Assembly: GCF_028583425.1 (NCBI RefSeq) | Contig: NC_072793.1 | Span: forward strand, 173,734,181-173,798,180 | Origin: Eublepharis macularius | Taxonomy: Eukaryota > Chordata > Lepidosauria > Squamata > Eublepharidae | Length of the DNA: 64,000 bases | Direction of reading: 5' to 3' | In this document: piece after piece, positions 10,031 through 32,929 of the stretch | How positions within the stretch are numbered: position 1 is the stretch's first letter | Layout of the letters: every line of letters begins with the position of its first letter | Program-made: the position numbers and the translations under genes | Notes under the pieces: model-generated | What the model was told of the DNA's origin: nothing | The model's database searches: none | What the model saw: the letters and a program-made list of their open reading frames with translations, nothing else

Positions 10031-10470
10031 TGAGATTTATTTTTTTACTTCACTTATATCCTGCCTTTCTCCCCCAGAGGGACCCAAAGTAGCTTCCAAT
10101 CTTTCATTTTATCTTCATAACAACTTTGTGAGGCAGGTCGGGACTCAGAGCGGAACTACAAGTGACAAAAGGCACAGATGGGACACTTGTCAGCTTCCGT
10201 CAAGTTTTGATGGGAAATGTAGGCAGCTTGGTGGAATGTTGGACAAGTGAAAGTTGAAAAGTCCTTTGGACAGCAGTCGGAGAGCGAAGCTGCGAGACCA
10301 GGATGCCTACATTTCCCATCAAAACTTAAGGGAAGCTGACAAGTGTCCAATCTGTGCCTTTTGTCACTTGTAGTTCCGCTCTCAGGCTGTGTGTGTGGCC
10401 AGCCCCCGATCACCCAGCAAGCTTCCGCGGAACAGCAGGGATTTGAAGTCGGTCTAACACTCTACCTTCT
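10030..10470 (-). repeat. SINE, minus, split by a MITE-like insertion
   Basis: Tail CTTATATCCTGCCTTTCTCC at the left, and CACCCAGCAAGCTTCC plus GGGATTTGAA (B-box region) at the right. The two halves are separated by the 10,148-10,381 element. Confidence 0.65.
10148..10381. mobile_element. 234-bp inverted-repeat (MITE-like) DNA transposon, second copy
   Basis: Termini GAGCGGAACTACAAGTGACA and GTCACTTGTAGTTCCGCTC, flanked by TCA on both sides. It shares the core (GGGAAATGTAGGCA, GACAGCAGTCGGAGAGC) with the copy at 8,993. Confidence 0.78.
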
Positions 10471-10479
10471 TGATATTTA

Positions 10480-11770
10480 TGTATGAGCACGTCTATTTAT
10501 TGTAGTACACATATTTATTGAACTTTACATGTATCTTTATATCAAGAACTGTGATTGATTGCTCTGGTTAATTGCTCCACGGGAGGGTTTCCCTTCTGCT
10601 GAATTAAAACCAGTATCCCCAGTCACTTGACAAGTAGATTCTGGAGTAAGAGATTCCACCTGGAGTGGGTTGATTTTTTTTAAAAAGCGGCACACAATAT
10701 ACCTTGGTCATTAATTGAATGGGCAGGCAGAAAGTGGATCTTATTTCTAAAAAGATGAGAACATCACACACCCCATCGTGCACGTCTGAGAAAACCAGTC
10801 AAAGTGCAAAGATCGACGATCCTTCTTCCAGCCCACTTCTTCAACTTAACAGAGACCAAGAGGAATGCTTGCTGTTTGCCCACAGTGGTTCCTTTGTTAT
10901 GATACGTTCAAATACTTGCATTATATCAGTTCTTCCAACAGCCCTGTGAAGCAGGTTGGACTGTAAGGCTAAGCTTGCCAGAGGCCACACAGTGATATTT
11001 TGTCTTCACCACAAACTCAACAACTTCTGCTATTTTGCTATTTGAGGTATAAACTCAGGAAAAAAGGCAACTTTAGAAGGGAAGGGTGGGGCATGGGAGA
11101 AAAGGGCTCTTCAAGAAGGGACGATACTTTGCACTTCCCAGGGAGTTTGCTCTCACGAGTTGGACTAAACCACCTCGCCCTGATCCAGAGAAGCCATTCG
11201 GAATTGTGCTTCATTACAGCCTCCCCCCAACTCCCACTCATAGCTCACTCTTCCCCTCGCAGCCCCATTCTGAGAAAAATGGCGTAGGGTCACAATGCCT
11301 CTGAGAACATACAGAGTGAGTTTATTACAAAGGGCAATCTCTCCCCCCACAAAGGTTCTAATTTACACTCACAACAGCTCTGTTGAAGACCAAGGTTTTA
11401 ACTGAAGCTTCCTGGCTCAATCATTTTATCTTTCAGCCTAACCTACCTCAGAGGATTGTTGCACAAGCAGAAGGGGGTAGGTGGGATGTATGATTGCCAT
11501 CCTCCAGGTGAGGCCCAGAGATGTCCCAGAATTGCAACTGATCTCCAGGCTATAGACATCAGTTCCGCTGGAGAAAATGGCTCCTGTAGAGGGTGGATTG
11601 CATGCCATTATATCCCTCTGCAAGACAGGCAAGAAGCTAGATCCAAGGTGTTTGTGTGAACCTTTACAGCTTTCCATGGCTTGAGTTTAAGCCAGTTTCT
11701 TCTTTTATGAGGTTCCTTGTGCATTCCGATGATCTAATGGGATCTGACACCAAGTTCTGTCTCTTAAACA
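10480..11770. other. No gene; SINE and MITE fragments only
   Basis: 10,930-10,990 (CCCTGTGAAGCAGGTTGGAC) and 11,405-11,490 (CCTAACCTACCTCAGAGGAT) look like SINE body fragments. 11,490-11,612 is a worn copy of the GGTTGCCA...CTCCAGG element also found at 15,177. Nothing else recognised. Confidence 0.45.
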
Positions 11771-11779
11771 ACAGTACTG

Positions 11780-11975
11780 AAAGATTTGAGTCCAGCGGCA
11801 CCTTAGAGACCAACAAGATTTTCCAAGTGCAAGCTTTCGAGAGAGAATGAACTCCTTTCTTCAGAAAAAGGGAGCTCTGACTTTAGAAGGCTTACAGACT
11901 GAAAATCTTGTTGGTCTCTAAGGTGCCACTGGACTCGAATTCTGCTGTTCTACTGCAGACCGACACGGCTACCCA
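11780..11975 (+). repeat. Interspersed repeat of the AGTCCAGTAGCACC family
   Basis: Contains a GAGTCCAGCGGCACCTTAGA block followed by its partial inverse (CTAAGGTGCCACTGGACTC), then TTCTGCTGTTCTACTGCAGA. Relatives lie at 17,815, 27,600, 38,990, 54,893 and 55,450. The class is not assigned. Confidence 0.55.
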
Positions 11976-12245
11976 GTGAAAATATATTGGAAGCACAGCC
12001 TTTTTCTGTGAAGGCTCCTAAGCTGTGGAATTCGCCTTCCCATCAAGCTTTGAAAGTTTTTTATTCCACCAGGAATTTGGAGACGGAGAGAAGCTGATCA
12101 AACGGGGATTTCAGAATAGGAGAAATATGTTTAGCTGTCAGTACCAGCTGGAGTTCCAGAGCAGTCTTCAACTTGTTTACCTTCATCGCTGCAGGCAGGC
12201 CCTGGCTCAGGTCTTCAACAGCAGCATCAGGATGCCATAAAGAAA

Positions 12246-12610
<365 letters not shown>

Positions 12611-13560
12611 ATGTAGCCCTTTTCACATAGCCTTTGTATACCATTTTGGCTGCTGGTTGCTAATGGATTTTTTAAAACTTTTCAGACAAAGCTGCTTGTA
12701 TCCCATTTGCTATATGTGGTTGAGCCTTTAAAAAAACACCATTTTCTCCCATTTTTAATGCACTTTCCATTAACTTCAGAGTAATGTTTGTAATGTCTGT
12801 AATACTTCTGTGCTGCTTTTTATCTCCCAGATCATTTCCATGTGTTCTTTTTTTTTAAAAAATGCATATAGATTAGCACTATAGCACTGTAATAACAGGT
12901 GTGTTACCCTAAATGGGGGTCTCTTTGTGAGCTGGGGGAATTAGCATACAAGGAGAAACATCGAGAGGGGGTAACTAGCAGGATCTCCACCAATGTATAC
13001 CGTCATTCCCTTAGAGAACTTGCTGAAGGAACTAGGCATGCATTCAACATGAACGGTTTTATTAAAGGGGTAGCAAAAGCAAACACAGAAAATCACACAC
13101 AACATACACACAGAGCTAACTAGAAGGCAGGGAGGAAAAAGGAGAGCAATTCAGGGTTGGGTGATATTTACCAGTCTAGGAGATAGAGGATGTTCGTGCA
13201 GAGTAGCGGCTGAGTGACCACTACTTCATGATAAGAAGGCTCAGATGTGATCTGAGGGTGCATGGATGGGTCCCAGAACACACAGACAATGACAGAGGGC
13301 AGTCCAGTTATATTGTGGACTATATCCTGGGGCAGGATTGCATCTTCTTTCCACCCACCCCCCAAAATAGCTTAACGGTTGTCTCCAGAGGTGAGACGAC
13401 AAACTGGGAAAGGCTTGATTGATCATACCTGGGTGAAACTATAGGTTAAAAAGTAGTGATTGATGACCCACAATTAGTGGAAGGGAAGAGTTATCATGTC
13501 CCTGAATAACTCTGATTAGGAAGGAAGACAGGGAAAGATCGGAAGAGTGTGGATGAGATT
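12611..13560. other. Spacer between finger remnants; no gene seen
   Basis: Moderately AT-rich. 12,895-13,440 has a texture compatible with a decayed transposon, but no termini or domains were found. Confidence 0.4.
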
Positions 13561-13689
13561 AATTCAGGAACTCTTGGAAGCAGCACCATTTGAAGTGGCC
13601 ACAAATGATTCTGTTTGAAATGATCCCCATCTCCACATTGCTCTACGTAAAGTGAGGCAGCAAACTGATAACTGGGTTAAAATGGAAAT

Positions 13690-13950
13690 GTGCAAGGGGC
13701 CCTGTGTGGATTCTTTGATGGGAATTAAGGTCTGCATTCTGCCTGAAGCCGTTCCTGCCATCTGAATATGTGTATGGGTTCTCCCATGTATGGATTCTTT
13801 GATGGAAGGTAAAGGTTGAGCTATAACTAAAACACTTACATAGTTTCTGATATATTTGCAGTGAAAGCTGCAACCAAAGTTCTTTCCACACTGAGCATTT
13901 CCGTGGTTTCTCTCCTGAGTGGCTGAGATTGATTTTAACTGGGCAGCCTT
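13690..13950 (-). pseudogene. Second decayed zinc-finger remnant
   Basis: Minus-strand text includes SYSSTFTFHQRIHT and FRQNADLNSHQRIHTG, helices close to those of genes A and B, with lost cysteines (YTYSDGRNG) and a broken HSGEKPRKCSVWKE unit. The Helitron at 13,954 abuts its 5' side. Confidence 0.7.
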
Positions 13951-14029
13951 TAATCCTATAACATAATTGACTTAGCCGGTTTCGACGACTCACATTGATT
14001 CCACTGAGCAGGTGCGGAAGTGCGCCCCT

Positions 14030-14860
14030 AGCGGGGGTACAGAGGTGCTCAGTGCCAGCAGCCCCCTTGGGGCGACTGCAGGATGGAGGAGCCTCGCACC
14101 TTCGACCCTCCCCGTGCGCCTCCCGCCCGCAGCAACCCGATAGGGGTGGCTGCCGGGCAGAGGAGCCTGGAGCGCCACCCCCTCATACTCCCCCGGCGAG
14201 GGGTGGCTGCCGGGTGGAGCAGCCTCAAACCGCAAGTCCCCGTGCATCTCCCGCCCGCAGCACCCCGATCACCAGCCCCTCACGCTCCCGGCTGCAGCGC
14301 CCTGACGACCTGATCGGGGTGGCTCCTGGGCGGAGCAGCCTTGAACGCCGGCCCCGTGCACCTCCCGCCCGCAGCAACCCGACCGGGATGGCTGCCGGGC
14401 AGAGCAGCTTCAAACCGCCGGTTGCCGCCTGCCCCCAGCGACCCAATTGGGGTGGCTGCCGGGCGGAGCAGCCTCAAACCGCGAGCCCCCCGTGCGTCTC
14501 CCGCCCGCAGCGCCCCGATACTCAGCCCCTCACGCTCCCGGCTGCAACGCCCTGACGGCCTGAACGGGGTGGCTGCTGGGTGGAGCAGCCTTGAACCGCC
14601 TGGAGCTGCTGGCCCCGTGCCTCTCCCGCCTGCAGCGCCCCGATTGGGGTGGCTGCCGGGCGGAGGCGCCTGGAACCACTGCCCCCCGTGCGTCTCCTGC
14701 CAGCAGCGACCCGATCTGAGTGGCTGCCGGGCAGAGCAGCTTCAACCCCCCCCGCCCCCCTGTGCCTCCTGCCCCCAGCGACCCGATTGGAGTGGCTGCC
14801 GGGTGGAGGAGCCTGGAGCCATCCCCCTCATGCTCCTTGCCAGCAGAGCCCCAATCGCTG
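14030..14860. repeat. GC-rich minisatellite inside Helitron H1
   Basis: GGTGGCTGCCGGG or close variants recur at about 14145, 14201, 14318, 14388, 14451, 14568, 14648, 14719 and 14791. Spacing is mostly 56-80 bp, with two 117-bp steps, suggesting a higher-order unit near 250 bp. Open frames on both strands come from the GC bias. Confidence 0.75.
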
Positions 14861-15176
14861 GCCTCCTCTCCTCACCAAAGCCACGATCCGGGGGGGGGGG
14901 GGTGTCAGTGGCATGGAAGCTTCCCTGGCCTCCTCTCCCCCCCAAAGCCATGATTCTGGGGGGAGGGGCGGTGGGGCACAGAGGTGGACAAGCCTGGCTC
15001 TCCTGCTCCCTCCCCAAAGCTGTGATTGTGTGTGTGTGTGTGTGTGTGTGTTGGGGGGGGGGATTCTGGAGAGGCTGGGGCTGGGGGAGAGGAGTGGCCT
15101 CAGCAACTTATGATTGAGTCCACCCTCTGAAAGGGCTATTTTTCTCCAGGAGAACTAATCTCTGTGGCCTGGAGAT

Positions 15177-15395
15177 AGGGTTGCCAGTCTCCAGGTAGTG
15201 GCTGGAGATCTCCTGGAATCACAACTGGTCTCCAGGCCACAGAGATCAGTTCACCTGGAGAAAATAGCTACTTTTGGGGGTGGACTCTATAGAATTATGC
15301 CATGCCGAGGTCCTTTCCCTCCCCAAAACCTACTTTCTCCAGGTTTCACCCCCAGATCTCCAGGAATTTCCTAACTTGGAGCTGGCAACCCTACC
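15177..15395. mobile_element. TAGGGTTGCCA-type short inverted-repeat element
   Basis: Starts TAGGGTTGCCAGTCTCCAGG and ends GGAGCTGGCAACCCTA, a ~220-bp element with 11-bp terminal inverted repeats and no coding capacity. It is nested within Helitron H1. Confidence 0.65.
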
Positions 15396-15564
15396 TGGAG
15401 ATCAGCTGTAATTCTGAGAGATTTCCAGCTACCACCTGGACACTGGCAATCCTAGGGGCATGCGGCAGCGGGCAAGCCTTGCCCGCCTGCACTCCCCACA
15501 AAGCCATGATCATTAAGGGAAGCGGGGGGGGGGCAGGCTTGCCTGCCTTGCCCCCCAAAAGCCT

Positions 15565-15783
15565 AGATTTGCCAGTCTCCAGGTGATGGCTGGAGATCTC
15601 TCAGGATTACAACATATCTCCAGGTGACAGAACTTAGTTCCCCTGGAGAAAATGGCTGCCTTGGAAGGTAGGCTCAACGGGCATTATTTCCACCTGAGGT
15701 CCCTCCCCTCTCAAAGCCCACCTTCTCCAGGCTTCACTGCCCCCCATCTCCAGGAATGTCCCAATCTGGAGCTGGCAACCCTA
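15565..15783. mobile_element. Second TAGGGTTGCCA-type element
   Basis: Starts TAGATTTGCCAGTCTCCAGG (worn) and ends GAGCTGGCAACCCTAC. Same family and orientation as 15,177. Confidence 0.6.
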
Positions 15784-16030
15784 CAAGTCCCAATGGGGAG
15801 GTGAGGGGGCCATGCAGGGGCAAAGGGGGCCATGGCAGCGGGCATACCTTGCTCACCTCCCCCCAAGTTACAATGGGGGCAAGGGCAGGGGGCCCGGAGG
15901 TGGGCATGCCACCCGGCCCTCCTTCTCCTGCCCCAGATCCGGGTGCTGGGGAGGGGGCAATGGCCATCCAGGGCCCCCTGCCCTTTCCAGAGCCTGCTGT
16001 ATTTTCTGCTACAACGAGCTTTGTTTCTAG

Positions 16031-17320
16031 TGCTTTAATATTTTACCATCCTTTATTGCTGAAATGTTTTAGCAACTTCTATGGCAATTTTAACACATTT
16101 GCCATTGCGGTGGTTGACTGAACTATTTTTATTATTCTGTTGGTATTTTGTTCTCCTATTGATGTTTCTCTTTTTCATTGTGATGAGATTTACTCTATAT
16201 CCATATACGAAGCAAGTCCCATTAGGAAAATCTGAGACTGTTTCTGTTCCAGAACTGTAGTGTGATCCCACAGATTTCTGCTTACCCCTGGGTTTCCTCC
16301 CTGCTTGCTTCAAAATTTCAGGAACATTTACATCTGTCATAAAGAGAGAAATATTTAAAATAAAAGCAGGACAGTTTTTCTGCATGGGTTTTCCTGTCAG
16401 TTCTGGATGTGTTTTACCCTGATTTCCACACTCATTTTTTGTTTTTAAATTCTTGCTTGTTTTTGTTTTTTCCAGTTTTTCCCGTTTTTTTCTGATCACT
16501 TTTATCCTATTTTCTTTTTTTTAAAGGGACTGTTCTTTGCAAACATAAAACAATGATGTAAATCATACATCTACAGTCATGCACTATAGCCATTCTCTAC
16601 AAAGCCTACTCTGAGTCGCCTTTGTTCCTCATGTGTATGCCCATTCTCACCCACCTCCAAACCACAGGGGGTATGGAGAAAGTCACAAATGTTAAAGTTC
16701 CAATTAATCTTCTATTTTCTTTCAAAAAGTAACTCCAATCAGGAGGGGAAAAAAGAAACAAATGTACTGGAGTCTATTCCCTAGCAAATAATTTCAGATC
16801 CAGCAATGAAAGGTCAAAAATATAGGGAATAAAGTCCAGTAAAAGAAGGGGGGGAATTATGCCAGAAAGTGTTCCGGGAAGATTCCAAAGAGGAGGAAAA
16901 AAAGCAGAAGAGTCTGTCCTCTCATTGGCCAGAGTTTAAGTTATCCAGTCTCAAAATACAAGCACAGTTTAGAGGAGTTAAAAGAGAGAGCCCAGTTTAT
17001 AAACTTTTGTTTATTTAGATCTTCTATTTCCAATTAAAATAGCAGAGCCAAGAAAGATAAAAGAAAAAACAACACATAACTCCTTCCAGTAGAAAGCCGC
17101 TGCAAGGGAGGGGAAAGGAGTGCAATCTATCCCTCTCCCTTTCTTCAATCTTTTTCGAGTAATATTTTAGTGGCAGTTTTAACACAGAAACCCAAAACAG
17201 TGATCTGTGAAAAAAACTTATATTTGAGAACAAGAACAAGCTCAGAATAACCAAACATTCACAAAGATAGAGAAAAAAAAGTTACATAGCTGTGGACATA
17301 CAACTGTTATCAGCATGGGT
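16031..17320. other. Spacer; paralogous flank, no gene
   Basis: 16,031-16,200 resembles 27,560-27,870 and 29,765-29,920 (CTTCTATGGCAATTTT ... GCCATTGCGGTGGTTGACTG), the upstream flanks of the two SCAN modules of gene A. So this is either a duplicated flank or an old repeat. The rest is AT-rich without genes. Confidence 0.45.
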
Positions 17321-17352
17321 AGCTGACGAGTCGTGTAATCCACCTTGCATCT

Positions 17353-17474
17353 GAGGGCCAAGCTACACATGACGAATGACACTTGAACAGCAAGTGTATT
17401 TCTCCCTGTTCACTTGCCCTCCACTCAATCCACTTGCCGTTCAAGTGTCATTCGTCATGTGTAGCTTGGCCCTC
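17353..17474. mobile_element. 122-bp palindromic MITE-like element
   Basis: GAGGGCCAAGCTACACATGA at the left and its exact complement at the right, a near-perfect hairpin. It sits inside a LINE family X tail (17,320-17,505). The target duplication is unclear (TCT / AGT). The ends resemble the 234-bp family. Confidence 0.7.
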
Positions 17475-17814
17475 AGTGAGCAAGGGGGACTATCAATAAA
17501 TAAATTAATTTAAAAATAAATGTTTTGGGACACTTTTACAGACAAAGGAATTTTGACAAACAACTGATGTAAGGGCAGAGATAACCTGCTTGACTTTACT
17601 ATCACTTGAGTGCACACCAGAATTCCAAGTTCACTTGTTTGTCTAACCACTGTCCACTTGATTTATCTTGTACCTAGAAACTATGTGGAATTGCAACCTC
17701 TGGTGACATGTGACAAGCATTTTTACAGAACAAAGAAATGTTACAAAGAAAGAAATGCATTATAATGAACTGGCTACATCACTATATGAATATACCATTG
17801 TAATAAAAGAGCAA

Positions 17815-17925
17815 GATTCAAGTCCAGTAGCACCTTAAAGACCAACTAGATTTCCAGTGTATGAGCTTTTGAGAGTCAGAGTGCTCTTCATCAGATGCAA
17901 GAGTTTTTCTGAACTTCCAGCTTTC
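17815..17925 (+). repeat. AGTCCAGTAGCACC-family repeat
   Basis: CAAGTCCAGTAGCACCTTAA, then AGCTTTTGAGAGTCAGAGTG and CTTCATCAGATGC. It lies ~130 bp downstream of the gene A stop in gene orientation. Confidence 0.55.
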
Positions 17926-18060
17926 ACTTTAAAAGAAAAGTCTCTATCCCCTTTCATTGCATAGATATGCCTTTTTGCTTTCTCTGCAAGGGAAGGGGCT
18001 TAATCTTAAAGGGTTGTAAAAGACATGTACAAACTGAAGCCCATTCCACACACTGAAAAT

Positions 18061-29468
<11,408 letters not shown>

Positions 29469-29764
29469 CTTGGCCCCGGATTCAAGAAGGCCAAAGGCTC
29501 TCCTTGCTCGGCTACCACATCCTTTCTGAAGGCCACAATAGAAAAAAACAGGCGGGTCCTGCGAAAGCCAAGAAGATGCTTTACTAACTAAGGCAAGAGA
29601 AAATAGTGCTAGAGTCCTTCCAGAAGTTGCAGGGCCCTTGCGGTTGTGGCACCCTGTTCCCCAAATTCTCCCTCTATAGCAATTTGCCTGGCAACAGGCC
29701 TTTTAGGTTTTGGGGCATCCCAGTCAAAACAGGGTTATTACTGAGATTTTCACTGGCCAGCCTT

Positions 29765-30350
29765 TAATTCTGTAATATTCTATTAACTTCTATCACTCAG
29801 TTTTTAAACCTTTGTCATTGTTGTGGCTGCCTGAATTATCGTTATTACTAGATGCTGCTTTCTTTGTATTTGTGCTGCTATTGATGATTTTGAATTATGG
29901 ATTTACTCTCTATATTATCTTTTTTCTCTTCTCCCAACTTTTCTCTCTGATTGCCAAAAAGCAAGATACTGGTATTTTACATATTCACAATATTCTAGGT
30001 CAAAAACTAAGGCATCCCTCGTAATACTGAATATATGCCAAACAGTAGTTTTATATGCAAAATTATAAGCTGTACATTGCATGCTGTTAAAGCAATAACA
30101 CAAGTGGTGATTAGAATTAATTATATTTCAGTTTACCAACAGACTTCTGACCAGCCCTTAAAAAAACAGGGGGGGGGGGTTGTAGGGTAAGGACCACTCA
30201 TTATTTTGCCATTGGTTCAAACTTTTTTCATGCAGGCATAAATGTTTGAAATAACAATCGAATAGGAGTTTCTGGCCCCTCGGGTATCATTTTCCACTTC
30301 TGGTGAGCATTTTGTGAAGCAGCCGCTCTCTGCTCAGGGCTTTGCACCCC
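29765..30350. other. Upstream spacer of gene A
   Basis: Holds the T-rich paralogous flank, including the sequence resembling an empty Helitron H1 site (CAGCCTTTAATTCTG near 29,764). No gene seen. Confidence 0.4.
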
Positions 30351-30754
30351 GAATGCCCGGGGGTCGCTTGCAGCCACAGGAATGCGCATCTTTTACAAAT
30401 TAACTGCTATTGATGGCAAAGCAGATCCGAGACTTGGGGGAGCCCCTGCTTACTCCCCTGGGCTGTGCGAATCCAACCCCCCTCCGATTCCTCTCGCCCC
30501 TGAAGGCACCTGCTGGGGAGGGGGGTCTGCTCAGCCGCCTTTTCGCCCTGCTTTCCCTTGCGCCCCCGCCCACAGCCTTCCCTCCCACCGCCCCATCCAG
30601 GCTCTCCGCTCCTTCCTTCCACTGGAAACCGTTCTCAAGAGCTGGATCGGGGCCTGCCTCCGCCCTCCCTTCCCCGCCTGACGATTTCCCTTCCACCCAC
30701 CCCACATGCCCCAGCCCTGGGAGCCCGCTTGCCCTGAGCCCGACCTTCACTCAC

Positions 30755-31100
30755 CCGGGCCGGGAAGGAGGAGCCGAGGCTGCCGCACGCGTGGGAAAAA
30801 CAAAGACCGCTTTCCCACGGCGGGGACTGCGGGCAGGAAATCACCTCTCCGGCCTTCCCTTTCCGGTGCTTCTCTGGGACGCCGGGCTCGCTCCCCTTAA
30901 CCATTCAAGGAGGTTTGCGGGGCAGGTCAACTGGCCTCGCTTGGTTCTTGTCCTTATCCCTAAAAGGAGGCCGGGAAGCGCTCCGTCTTCCTTCCTTTTA
31001 TTGCTTCTCGCTACAGCCCAGAAGTTTGGCGCCCCCGAGCATGTGCAGAGTGCTCCTCCTTCTGCACAAATAAAGGACGTTTCGCGGGAAAAGAACCCAC
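30755..31100 (-). promoter_or_regulatory. CpG-rich first exon and promoter of gene A
   Basis: GC- and CpG-rich block with an untranslated first exon ending CGGCCCGG before the donor GTGAGT (30754-30749). A CpG-island promoter is inferred; the start site is not defined. Weak similarity to the first exons of B (52.4-52.7 kb) and C (55.9-56.2 kb) in the GGTTAA...TTCCTGC region. Frames through this block are composition artefacts. Confidence 0.6.
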
Positions 31101-31319
31101 GGCCCAAAGGCCTTCAAGCATGTGCAGAGGGCCTCCGCCGAACTCCCACTCAGGGTGGATCGTTTTATGTCATGGGGGGGGGGTCACAATGCCTCTGAGA
31201 ATGTGCAGTGACTCTTTTTTCTGGAAAAACTGGGTTCTGATGAATAGTCACAACACCCCTATGATCATAGATCATAGTCACAACACCCCTATGAGGCAGG
31301 TTGGGCTGGAGGAGAATAA

Positions 31320-31727
31320 GAGCCAAAACACACGAGAAGAAATACCCAGATTCAGCACGGGTTCTCTTACCTCAAGGTTTGCAGGGATCTGTAGGCGTCC
31401 TGGAAGCTTAAAGTTTAGCATTTACAGAGCAGCAAGAAGGGAAATACAGGCGCCTGTATTTCCCTTCCCCTTCCTGCTGCTCTGTAAATGCTAAACTTGT
31501 TCTCTTACCTCAAGGTTTGTTGGGAAGTGTAGGTGTCTTGGCAGCTTAAAGTTTAGCATTTACAGAACAGCAGGAAGGGGAAGGGAAATACAGGCGCCTG
31601 TATTTCCCTTCCTGCTGCTCTGTAAATGCTAAACTTTAAGCTTCCAGGACGCCTACAGATCCCGGCAAACCTTGAGGTAAGAGAACACGTGCTGAATCTG
31701 GGTATTTCTTCTCGTGTGTTTTGGCTC
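31320..31727. mobile_element. 408-bp inverted-repeat transposon with a doubled palindromic core
   Basis: Termini GAGCCAAAACACACGAGAAG and complement, flanked by TAA on both sides. Inside, the hairpin core (GGGAAATACAGGCGCCTGTA) occurs twice, at ~31,440 and ~31,590. No coding capacity. Interrupts a SINE. Confidence 0.75.
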
Positions 31728-32349
31728 TAAGTGGCTAGGGGTGACTGCGAGTTCCATGGCTGAGTAGAGAACCTGGTTCCCCTCCGTCCAGAGTTCAGTG
31801 CTGCCCTCCTTACACTCATTAACACTGGAGGCTTCTGGCTGTGAACAGAGGGTTGCCAACAGCCCTGGAGAGGAAGCATTGACTCCCTTTTGAACAGGCT
31901 TAAGGTGTGAAAATGGGCCCCTGAAGCAGTTCATGCCATGGGAGTAAATAACATCACTTGGTAAATGAAGCTCTGTTTGCTAAGGGCCCTGTTTTCTTCC
32001 CGGTTTGCAGGGTGGCGGCACCTTCAGAAAGCTTTGCTTCCATGGCTGGAGCCGCATCTGCCCAGAGCATCAGAAGAGGCCACCCTGCAGATGTGCTAGT
32101 CCTAGAGCATGGAAGGACTTCATCAGGACAACTAGCACCTTGTATTGTCCCTGGAAACTAATTGGCAGCTTGCGTGGAGACTGTGAAAAAGCTATCTCGA
32201 GCAGGGGACTTGCAAGGGCTTCTCATTCCCCCTCCCCCACTATTTCCCCTTCCATATCTTCTCCTTTCCCCACTTCCTTCTTCTCTTTCCCACTAACCCT
32301 CTTAATGTTTATCTTTGGCTGTGTTATTATTTATCAGTTATCCCATAGC

Positions 32350-32925
32350 CCATCTTTTTCCACAGTGGTGACCCGAAGTAGCTTTCATCATTCTCTTCCC
32401 TTTTATCTTCACAGAAACCCTGTGAGGTAGGTTAGGCTGAGAGTGTGCAACTGGCCCAACATCACCCAGCTAGATTCCACCGCAGAGTGGGGATTTTTTA
32501 TTTTTAAATTATTATTATTTATATCCCGCCCTCCCCACAAGTGGGCTCAGGGCAGGTTACAACAATAAATAAAATATACAGAGATAAAATCACAACCGTT
32601 TAACACAGCCTTCTAATAAAACAACTGCTCACCGTATAAAAAAATCATATAGCCTCTGACCGAGGTGGAGGTGTGGTTTAACCACACATGGTCGCTCATA
32701 TATGGAGGGTAGATGGTCAAGACCCCCTTACAGACATAGGGGAGACCGGGAGAGAGGCTGGAATCCCTGATAGCCTCAACCATACGCCTGGTGGAACATC
32801 TCCATCTTACTAGCCCACCTGAAGGACACAAGATCTTGGCGGGCCCAGGTGTCCTCAGACAGAGAGGTCTCCCAGATCCTAGTCTGAAACTCTAACCACT
32901 ACTCTACACTGGCTGCTGTGGAGGA
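32350..32925 (-). repeat. SINE, minus, with an internal LINE-tail insertion
   Basis: The left half (CCTGTGAGGTAGGTTAGGCT, CATCACCCAGCTAGATTCC) and the right half (AAACTCTAACCACTACTCTA then CACTGGCT) are separated by 32,490-32,850. The insert opens TATTTATATCCCGCCCTCCC, a CR1/L2-type reversed tail. Confidence 0.6.
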
Positions 32926-32929
32926 GCTA

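Larger units (their letters stand above)
13954..16030 (+). mobile_element. Helitron H1, both termini present
   Basis: 5' end TCCTATAACATAATTGACTT, preceded by A. The 3' end has hairpin arms GAGCCTGCTGTA / TACAACGAGCTT, then TTTCTAG, followed by T. These are the Helitron rules (5' TC, 3' hairpin plus CTAG, A/T insertion, no target duplication). It is non-autonomous: no Rep/helicase was seen. The interior is a GC-rich minisatellite plus two short transposon-like inserts. A paralogous unoccupied site appears to exist near 29,764. Confidence 0.8.

Noticed and set aside
14341-15117. 258-codon open frame (and several others on both strands) in the GC-rich block
   Set aside because: Inside a Helitron minisatellite; Pro/Arg/Ser-rich, open on both strands because stop codons are rare at this composition, no domain.
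30400-31198. Long overlapping frames near 30.4-31.2 kb
   Set aside because: CpG-rich first-exon/promoter block of gene A; frames on both strands with no domain.
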